5,558 nucleotides of DNA from Globobulimina sp. (taxonomy: Eukaryota; Foraminifera; Rotaliida): assembly GCA_003354225.1 (NCBI GenBank), contig PIVH01000512.1, positions 1 to 5,558 of the forward strand. Reading direction: 5' to 3'. The notes below the pieces were generated by a model that was given only the letters and a program-made list of their open reading frames with translations, had not been told where the DNA came from and made no database searches. Below are positions 1-5,323 of the stretch, piece by piece. The position numbers and the translations under genes are program-made. The stretch's first letter is position 1, and each line of letters starts with the position of its first letter.

Positions 1-1622
1 TAAGAATCCATTAACAATAAATGGCACTGTTCCAATATCCTCTGAATTAATGGCAAGAATGTTTGTAAATCAATATCGACATCAATACCAGCAAAAGGAT
101 CAATTGTGTTCGAATTGACAGTATCCTCATTTATATTCATTTGCAAATATTCATTTTTCTTTTTTCTATTTGTTACTGTGCGAACAAAATTAATTGCACT
201 CCCTACACTTAAACGTTCAGATTGAGCAGTTTGAATATCTGCAGATTTTTGTGTCGAAGTCTGTGTTTGTCTCGTTATTTTAGTTGATATTCTTCGCCCA
301 AATTGTTGTATTGACAGCATTCGATTATTTTGAGGAGCAGTAAACATCAATGGTCTGATTGCTTCAATCCATTTAGAACGTACTTGAGCTGATAAGTTTA
401 ATTGCAAATTACACCCTGAAACAATATATTTATGGTATAATGCTATTATTTTGTTAGATACTTTAGCATATGTTTCATGGTCAAATATTATATCCGATTT
501 TGGTAATTCCTCCACATTTTCAAATTTATATTCAATCAGTAATCCTAAATGCAGTTCCAAATTACTTTTGTTTTCTTTTTGTGAATGCAGCAACAATGCA
601 CGAAATAACTGTGCGAATTCAATAAATCCAACCATATTTTCAATGCTCCATTCTTTTGTTAAATGTAAGCAAAATAAGGTAAATTGTGCCTCTTCATTCA
701 TTGTTTTGAAATACTTTCTCATGACAGTATTTGCTGAATATTTGGTCACATCTCTGAAATTAATGGAATATTTGTTTTGCGTATGACTGGTTAATGATAT
801 TTGAATGGGTTTCTCGCCCAATAATTTACATTTCTTGAGCACCACAACAGTCTGAATAATCGTAAAAAATAAGCCATACCAAACACCGACAGAATCCTCA
901 GCCAAATCTGTATACCATTTATCGTCAAAATTAAAAGCGGATGTTATTGTTAGAATGGCTATGATAACAAACGACAGAATCACTACAGCATTCAATTCAT
1001 ATCGCATAAAAAAGATGTCATTCTCTTTGGAGGTTTTGCACATTAAATAGATGCTGAATATGAGTACCGGTGCTCCAGCTGAGAGCTGATAAAATTGGGA
1101 AATTGTATTGGATAAAGTTGCATAGATTGCAACATGAACTATGACTACAATCATATACAAGATAGTAACTCTGATTGCAACCCATCTGTGATTACCTAAT
1201 CGATGAATATTTTTTAGGTACCAACTATTTCCCCATTTATTTTTATTTATTATTGCTTTCCATTGTTTTTGTTCAATGGATAAACTAAAATTGGTTTTAT
1301 AGTGAAGGAACCAGATACGAAATGCAAAAAAATATACAATGAAATAAAAAAATATGGCCCATGTTAAGGTAGCTGAAGCAAATAGAACGATATGATCGGT
1401 GTATTGCAATAAGTTTACAAATGCAGTTAGCGGTCTGTTGATGACAACAATGCCTAATACAGCAATTTCTGTGGCGAGACTGGCTTTCCATAATCTGTTT
1501 GATACAGCGGGATGATATCGGTATTGATATAATCGATAACAACAATACACGATGGATGGTGTAATAATTAGCCATAAGATTGCAATATATGACCAAGAAA
1601 AGATTACACGGTACAAATCCAT
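1..1622 (-). CDS. Seven-helix membrane protein fused to an RGS domain (3'-truncated by window edge)
   Basis: The frame is open for 540 codons from ATG 1622-1620 to the window edge, with no stop and no intron needed. An in-frame TAA lies two codons before the ATG (context TAA ACA ATGG), which fixes the start. Residues 1-265 hold seven hydrophobic segments at about 8-29, 47-61, 76-103, 149-170, 177-195, 210-230 and 246-263. From about 290 an RGS-like domain follows. SIENMVGFIEFAQLF (326-340) matches the E-N/FW helix region, and KIIALYHKYI...LQLNLSAQVRSKWIEAI (391-422) matches the usual 'I-Y-x-x-[FY]-I...INL...R' stretch. A polar insertion of about 90 residues comes next. The last codons, LLLMDS plus TA, look like the final RGS helix (LM-x-x-DSY-x-RF). 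RGS domains accelerate GTP hydrolysis on G-alpha, and 7TM-RGS fusions are known from plants, amoebae and other protists. A receptor or self-regulating G-protein role at a membrane is inferred; the ligand is unknown. Confidence 0.82.
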   Translation of the reverse strand, partial: MDLYRVIFSWSYIAILWLIITPSIVYCCYRLYQYRYHPAVSNRLWKASLATEIAVLGIVVINRPLTAFVNLLQYTDHIVLFASATLTWAIFFYFIVYFFAFRIWFLHYKTNFSLSIEQKQWKAIINKNKWGNSWYLKNIHRLGNHRWVAIRVTILYMIVVIVHVAIYATLSNTISQFYQLSAGAPVLIFSIYLMCKTSKENDIFFMRYELNAVVILSFVIIAILTITSAFNFDDKWYTDLAEDSVGVWYGLFFTIIQTVVVLKKCKLLGEKPIQISLTSHTQNKYSINFRDVTKYSANTVMRKYFKTMNEEAQFTLFCLHLTKEWSIENMVGFIEFAQLFRALLLHSQKENKSNLELHLGLLIEYKFENVEELPKSDIIFDHETYAKVSNKIIALYHKYIVSGCNLQLNLSAQVRSKWIEAIRPLMFTAPQNNRMLSIQQFGRRISTKITRQTQTSTQKSADIQTAQSERLSVGSAINFVRTVTNRKKKNEYLQMNINEDTVNSNTIDPFAGIDVDIDLQTFLPLIQRILEQCHLLLMDS

Positions 1623-1848
1623 TGTTTAGAGAACTAGATCACTTCGAAAAAGTTTTGAGCATTTAGGTCTGGTGGCTGATAAAGGTAAAAATTATGACGT
1701 GGAAACAGGATGCTCTTTGGATGGATGATATTTGCATATGTTTATTTTTGCATGTTGCCATATACAAATTAATTTAATTTGGTTGAAAAAGAGTGTCACT
1801 TATCTAAATATAATAAGCATATTAAAACTACAACACATTTATAGCATG

Positions 1849-1888
1849 TATACGAATTGGTGGCAATGGAAATAAATATACGAATTGG
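1849..1888. repeat. 12-bp direct repeat pair
   Basis: TATACGAATTGG occurs exactly at 1849-1860 and again at 1877-1888, with start points 28 bp apart in AT-rich intergenic DNA. No inverted-repeat termini or ORF accompany it. It may be a local duplication or a pair of protein-binding sites; function is unknown. Confidence 0.6.
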
Positions 1889-1950
1889 AAAGTATTCTAA
1901 CAATATTTATCTTTTAATAGACAATTTACGACCATTCCTTTTATCATTTA

Positions 1951-2006
1951 TACCTAAGCTTATCATAAAAATTACTTTAATTAAATAATACCTAAGCTTA
2001 TCATAA
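1951..2006. repeat. 18-bp direct repeat pair with a palindromic core
   Basis: TACCTAAGCTTATCATAA is present exactly at 1951-1968 and 1989-2006, with start points 38 bp apart. The core TAAGCTTA is a perfect 8-bp palindrome. An exact 18-bp repeat is unlikely by chance over such a short distance, even in AT-rich DNA. It could be a tandem duplication remnant or two copies of a dimeric-factor site. No mobile-element signature is visible around it. Confidence 0.75.
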
Positions 2007-2151
2007 TAATTTAAACAATCCAAAATATACTGTCTACTAAAAAAACAGATTATTGACAAAATTATTTACAAACCAAGCCACAATTAAGTAATTATAACAT
2101 TTATATTTAAAATTATTTACGATATAACTACATGAATTAAACGCGTTTCCG

Positions 2152-2382
2152 CTATGATCTCAATCTATGCACATTTTTGTTGCAACGGACATTTGAAAAT
2201 ATTGGCCGATGATTATAAACCAATGTAGCATTAAAACATTTATCCGCAATAATAAAATTAAAATGCAATCTTTTAACATTTTGCTGTGCTGCACAAGAAT
2301 ATCTTTTATCATTTGCAATCCGGATATTTTTTTCATCCATTTTTTTGGCGGAATGAATCCCAGAACATACAGCGATACTCAT
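2152..2382 (-). CDS. Doubtful small ORF, 76 residues, unknown
   Basis: An open frame runs from ATG 2382 (context ACAAAATGAG) to TAG at 2154-2152. The predicted product is basic and soluble, with five cysteines, and no signal peptide or membrane segment. I recognise no family. In favour: part of this stretch is less AT-rich than the flanking intergenic DNA (about 33% G+C in 2161-2220), the -3 base is A, and the ORF diverges from the CH-domain gene at a spacing of 123 bp. Against: the four supported genes all have G at +4 and this one has A, a plus-strand frame is also open through the same stretch, and the product is short. It could equally be a chance ORF in the upstream region of the CH gene. 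Confidence 0.25.
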   Translation of the reverse strand: MSIAVCSGIHSAKKMDEKNIRIANDKRYSCAAQQNVKRLHFNFIIADKCFNATLVYNHRPIFSNVRCNKNVHRLRS

Positions 2383-2505
2383 TTTGTCAATAGCTGATTA
2401 TTTCAAACTAATTACGTTTTCGCCCAGACGAACTCGAAAGTGTTATCCAACCATTAAAAAGCAAAAATTACTAAATCTTTTTTTACTAAATCTTTTTGTT
2501 GAGTC
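2383..2505 (+). promoter_or_regulatory. Upstream region / 5' UTR of the CH-domain gene
   Basis: These 123 bp lie immediately before the ATG of the CH-domain gene and must hold at least part of its core promoter and leader. I see no clear TATA box. The last part is T-rich and contains an exact tandem 15-bp duplication ending 8 bp before the start codon. If the small minus-strand ORF is real, the region is a divergent promoter. Confidence 0.45.
2468..2497 (+). repeat. Exact 15-bp tandem duplication in the leader
   Basis: TTACTAAATCTTTTT occurs twice head-to-tail with no gap, at 2468-2482 and 2483-2497, just 8 bp before the start ATG at 2506. The T-rich units could influence transcription start choice or leader structure, or be a simple replication-slippage duplication. 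Function is inferred only. Confidence 0.8.
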
Positions 2506-3923
2506 ATGGCGCTGCGTAAAACTGCTTCAACGAGAGACATCACCAAAAGAGATGTAGTCGATCCAAAAAGGTATACTATTTATACTTTCCATGACGACTT
2601 ACAATAACAAAAAAAAAGGAAACTCGAAGCCAAAATGTGGATTCAAACTGTATTAGGAACAGTATTCGATGGTGATTTATTTGACGAATTGCATGATGGC
2701 ACAGTTCTGTGTCAAGTATTAAATGAAATACAACCTGGAACCTGCGCGAAATTTAAAAAATCAAAAATCGCATTTGGTACATATCCCCATCCACATTCCA
2801 CGAATACGTATACCTTCACATAAATACAAAATACATAAAAACAGTTTGCAGGAATAATATTTCGATTTTTATCAAAGGGGCGCGCAGATTGGGCGTACCA
2901 GAAACGGATATATTCGAAACACGCGATTTATTTGACAAACAACGCTTATCTGCCTGTGTACAAACAGTATATGCCGTATCAGCTAAATCGCGCAAATTAG
3001 GCTTTCCAGGGCCATTTATCGGTGTTTCCTATGCAGATGCCAATAAACGACATTTCACCAAGGCACAATTAGCGAAATCAAAGAGTGCCGTTCCATTACT
3101 AACCGGCGGCGATCTAGCAAGTCATAGCCGAGCCTCCTCTCTCGATAGTTATGGCATTATAAAAACAGACAAAGCAATGCAAAGTCCATCCGCTGTGCAG
3201 TCGACCTGGTCCAAAGGCTCCATCAATGTCAGCAGATCTCGTATGGATTCGTATGGTATCGTTAAAACGCAGAAAAATATGCAAACTCATTCTAATGTGC
3301 AGAGTGTATGGGAGCTCGGGGCAAAAAATGTTGATACTACTACAGGTATTTTGATTAAATATGTAATTCCACACAACTGACGTTATTACCTTCACTGTTT
3401 CACACAAGATATGGACTCGTATGGCATTGTGAAAACGAATAAGGATATGCAGAATCCGTCGGTGGTGCAAAGTGTATGGCACACTGGCTCGAACCAGACA
3501 GATTCCTCTGGGAAGCAGGACGCCTATGGCATTATTAAAACGACGGAGAAGGCCTCGTCTTTGAATGTGTTGGGTGTCTGGCAACAGGGCGCCAAAGCTG
3601 TGGATAGCAAAAGTATGGATGGATATGGCATCATTAAAACGAATAAGGATATGCAGAATCCATCACAGGTTCAGAGTGTATGGGAAAAGGGATCATTGAC
3701 AGTTGACTCAGGGACTGGACAGGATTCATATGGCATTGTTAAGACACAGGACGGAGCTCATTCTGGTGTGCAGAGTGTATGGGAGAAGGGTGCCAATGAA
3801 ATTGATACGACTGTGCAGGATTCGTATGGTATTGTCAAGACAAAGGATGAATCGAATGTAGATTCGAAAGAGGAAAGTGTTGGCGTCGAGGGAAGTGACG
3901 GCGAATCTGATAATGATGATTAA
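2506..3923 (+). CDS. Calponin/transgelin-like protein: single CH domain plus seven ~34-residue repeats
   Basis: I join exons 2506-2570, 2619-2776, 2845-3345 and 3409-3923 (TAA 3921-3923), giving 1239 nt and 412 residues. The ATG sits in GTCATGGC. Residues about 24-130 form one type-3 CH domain: W29, the LHDGTVLCQVLN core, KKSKIAF, then NNISIFIKGARRLGVPE. The joined length matches transgelin/calponin CH domains without gaps. The following linker (GFPGPFIGV...ANKRHFTKAQL) matches the conserved calponin-family linker (GP-x-LGP...N-x-R-x-F-x-x-x-QL). Where calponins carry their 25-residue actin-binding repeats, this protein has seven copies of D-[SA]-Y-G-I-[IV]-K-T...VQS-[VT]-W-x-x-G-[SA]. These begin near residues 175, 209, 244, 279, 312, 347 and 379, with W in the first six and the seventh degenerate. 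The tail is acidic (ESDNDD). Association with the actin cytoskeleton is inferred from the CH family; what the repeats bind is unknown. Confidence 0.88.
2571..2618 (+). other. Intron 1 of CH-domain gene (48 nt, phase 2)
   Basis: The donor is AAAAG|GTATAC and the acceptor is AAAAG|GAAAC, after a run of nine A bases. Splicing forms AG|G (Arg22) and joins PK-R-KLEAKMW, which leads directly into the CH domain. Unspliced reading hits a stop within the intron. Confidence 0.85.
2777..2844 (+). other. Intron 2 of CH-domain gene (68 nt, phase 1)
   Basis: The donor is TTTG|GTACAT and the acceptor is AACAG|TTTGC. Splicing gives KIAF-VCRN-NISIFIKG, with the same spacing between the AF and NIS landmarks as in transgelin and calponin. 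An alternative pair (donor 2808 GTATAC, acceptor ending 2851 GCAG, 43 nt) is also in frame but would add about 11 residues inside the CH fold, so I prefer the 68-nt intron. Confidence 0.75.
3144..3842 (+). repeat. Seven coding repeats of ~34 residues (32-35) in the CH-domain protein
   Basis: Units start at the Asp codons at 3144, 3246, 3414, 3519, 3615, 3723 and 3819; intron 3 lies between the second and third. The period is 34, 35, 35, 33, 35 and 32 residues. The conserved block is DSYGI[IV]KT, a variable 10-13 residues (often x-M-Q-x-P-S), then VQSVW-x-x-G. Units 1, 3 and 5 end the W block in GS, while units 2, 4 and 6 end it in GA, so the basic module looks like a pair of about 68 residues. 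A 26-bp identity (3432-3457 and 3636-3661) joins units 3 and 5 exactly one pair apart. Confidence 0.9.
3346..3408 (+). other. Intron 3 of CH-domain gene (63 nt, phase 1)
   Basis: The donor is ACAG|GTATTT and the acceptor is CACAAG|ATATGG. Splicing forms G|AT (Asp242) and gives DTTT-D-MDSYGIVKT. The intron therefore sits exactly at the boundary between repeat units 2 and 3. Without splicing the frame stops at 3378-3380. Confidence 0.88.
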
Positions 3924-4050
3924 GTTACATCGTGTAACGGTGTTCAGATATTAATTAATTATATATCTGATATACAAGTAATCTTTTTTGAAGACTTTTC
4001 TTGTATTAGTATTGTTGAGTTTAATTTATATATACTAATTAAGCATAAAT
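3924..4050. other. Convergent 3' spacer with inverted repeat
   Basis: The stop of the plus-strand CH gene and the stop of the minus-strand membrane-protein gene face each other across 127 bp, so the two 3' UTRs probably share or overlap this space. An inverted repeat, TCAGATAT / ATATCTGA, lies at 3944-3951 and 3963-3970 with an 11-nt AT spacer. No AATAAA or ATTAAA is seen on either strand. A role in 3' end formation is possible but unproven. Confidence 0.55.
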
Positions 4051-5230
4051 TCAAAATTGATCGACACCTTCAAACGATTGATTAAAACAAACTAAAACAA
4101 CAACTGGCATTACTGTGGCAAATATTCGTATGACCCATTTAACACAGCCAACCTCTGTCACACTTGCACATCTTAAAATACATTGGCCAATTTTATCAAT
4201 ACCACTACGTTCATATCCAACGTTTTTCCGAGCTTCAAATTTTGCTCTCATCCACATATCAAATTCATCTTTTAACCATACTTCAACAAATTCATAATCC
4301 ACTCTATTCACCATCATATCGTCCAGTTCAATTAGAAAATATACAGCAATGGAATTTAAAATCATATCCAATGGATTTGTCGCAAGAAATATAACTACAA
4401 TTGATACTATCCAAGAAACCATCAATACAAATATATTAATAAATATCCCCGTTGATAACCAAAATTTATTAAAAAACTATATTATATTAAATTGCATGGG
4501 AAAAACATAGGATTATAAACAAATCAGTGAAATCATACCGGGGGAAGATTTCTCTTGAACCGATACACGCCTTGACGTGATATTTCAGCCAATTGGTCGT
4601 TTAATGTAAGGGATATAAAGCCGGTGAATGAAAATGCCATAAAGGCCAACCAACCAAAGTCATGCAAGTCACAAATCTTACTGTCAGGTGCAAACCCTAC
4701 AGTTAATTGATTATATGCTAAAAAAATAGCACCTGCCGTTTGGATAAAAAATACCATGGCTGTTTTGTAATAATTTATCACTTGAGCTCTAACATTATTT
4801 ATTCCAGCATAGAAACTGTTCATTTGATAAACATCCAAATTTTCTTGAGCGCTGCACCAGTCTTTAAGCTCATCAATAATGTCATCGTATTGATGCGACC
4901 ATGATTCGTAATCATCAACATCTAACAGTAAAACAAAAGATATATATGTTTCATTATTAATATTACAAATTGAATACTGAATAGAATAGATTCAATATTA
5001 AATATATCTGAAAACATTGGGATATTATATCGTTTTTATGTTTCTAGGCCTAGGTTCAAAACTTCAAATCAATTAACATTAATATCACCAATATATCTTT
5101 TTTCTATACTAGATGTACCTGCTTTTAATGGAATTTCCAATGATACAGTACTCTTCTGACTTGAATACAATTGTAGTCTGGATTTTGGACTCTTCATTTT
5201 ATGCATCTCAGTATTTCCATAAGAATCCAT
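4051..5230 (-). CDS. Multi-pass membrane protein of unknown function (four exons)
   Basis: I assemble exons 5230-5119 (or to 5089), 5007-4978, 4921-4539 and 4476-4051 (TGA 4053-4051). The product is 316 residues, or 326 with the downstream donor. ATG 5230-5228 lies in ACCAATGG and is the first ATG after an in-frame stop near 5310. The N-terminus (about 1-75) is hydrophilic. Hydrophobic segments lie at about 100-120, 136-154, 183-207 and 287-306. A fifth, amphipathic stretch (about 212-231) reads DMILNSIAVYFLIELDDMM. Between it and the last helix is an acidic, aromatic-rich loop (EVWLKDEFDMWMRAKFEARK). The splice between LPP and FFNKFW is well supported. I do not recognise the family. A channel- or transporter-like role would be a guess. 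The exon 1/2 boundary and the 30-nt exon are the least certain parts. Confidence 0.72.
4477..4538 (-). other. Intron 3 of membrane-protein gene (62 nt, phase 0)
   Basis: On the minus strand the donor is CCCCCG|GTATGA and the acceptor is AATATAG|TTTTTT. It joins KRNLPP to FFNKFWLST in frame. Reading through the donor gives one Val codon and then TGA, so splicing is required. Confidence 0.82.
4922..4977 (-). other. Intron 2 of membrane-protein gene (56 nt, phase 1)
   Basis: On the minus strand the donor is CTATTCA|GTATTC and the acceptor is TTTTACTGTTAG|ATGTT. The pyrimidine-rich acceptor is good and forms A|AT (Asn) before VDDYESWSHQ. The acceptor is better supported than the donor. Confidence 0.65.
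5008..5118 (-). other. Intron 1 of membrane-protein gene (111 nt; 81 nt with the alternative donor)
   Basis: On the minus strand the acceptor AATGTTTTCAG|ATATA is strong. Two donors keep phase 1: GCAG|GTACAT (intron from 5118) and ATTG|GTGATA (intron from 5088). The first matches the GTA donors of the other introns; the second gives a length closer to them. They differ by ten codons of exon 1 (GTSSIEKRYI, in the sense of the unspliced frame). Confidence 0.55.
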
Positions 5231-5323
5231 TGGTAAGCTGCCGAAACAAAGCAAAAATCCTTTTTTCGTCGGACTGAATGAACTCCTGAAGCTACTAATT
5301 TCTAAAGTCAGCTTATTTCACCT
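5231..5323. promoter_or_regulatory. Divergent spacer, probable shared promoter
   Basis: Only 93 bp separate the start codons of two genes reading outward (minus from 5230, plus from 5324). Both promoters and leaders must fit here or overlap the neighbouring gene. I see no TATA box. The stretch is mixed in composition, with a T-run and CGTCGG near 5261-5273. It is called from the flanking start codons rather than from a recognised motif. Confidence 0.5.

Larger units (their letters stand above)
1623..2151. other. AT-rich intergenic region upstream of the 7TM-RGS gene
   Basis: I see no convincing coding sequence in this stretch of about 530 bp. Its right half is very AT-rich; a sampled 60 bp (1921-1980) is about 23% G+C. 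The part next to the 7TM-RGS start (about 1623-1740) is less AT-rich and presumably holds that gene's promoter and 5' UTR. A TGACGT hexamer sits at 1695-1700, about 75 bp upstream of the ATG on that gene's strand. It resembles a CRE/bZIP core but could be chance. Two pairs of short direct repeats occur at 1849-1888 and 1951-2006. Confidence 0.6.

Noticed and set aside
451-786. Open frame of 111 codons on the plus strand
   Set aside because: It lies antisense to the 7TM-RGS coding exon, whose 540-codon frame has clear membrane helices and RGS motifs.
1297-1596. Minus-strand open frame of 99 codons in another register
   Set aside because: It is an out-of-frame shadow of the first membrane helices of the 7TM-RGS gene.
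1623-2505. Possible transposon or repeat-element remnant in the AT-rich spacer
   Set aside because: There is no terminal inverted repeat, target-site duplication pair or transposase/reverse-transcriptase fragment. Only short local duplications are visible.
3114-3584. Minus-strand open frame of 156 codons with a repetitive appearance
   Set aside because: Its periodicity is the antisense reflection of the seven coding repeats of the CH-domain protein, and it also crosses that gene's intron 3.
4115-4394. Two plus-strand open frames of 60 and 76 codons
   Set aside because: They are antisense to the last exon of the membrane-protein gene, whose frame is supported by splicing and hydrophobic segments.
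5015-5017. Alternative start ATG for the membrane-protein gene within the intron 1 region
   Set aside because: It gives an open frame (MFSDIF...), but the context CCAATGTTT lacks G at +4. The strong TTTTCAG acceptor just after it and the well-placed ATGG at 5230 fit better. It is kept as a second choice.
5209-5230. Resemblance of the membrane-protein start (MDSYGN) to the repeat motif MDSYGI of the CH-domain protein
   Set aside because: Only the first five residues match, with no VQSVW block following, so a shared origin is not supported.
5220-5231. 12-base identity with the left edge of the window (positions 1-12), both reading MDS on the minus strand
   Set aside because: The similarity does not extend beyond 12 bases, the upstream residues differ, and the left copy is the final RGS helix. 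It is taken as chance.
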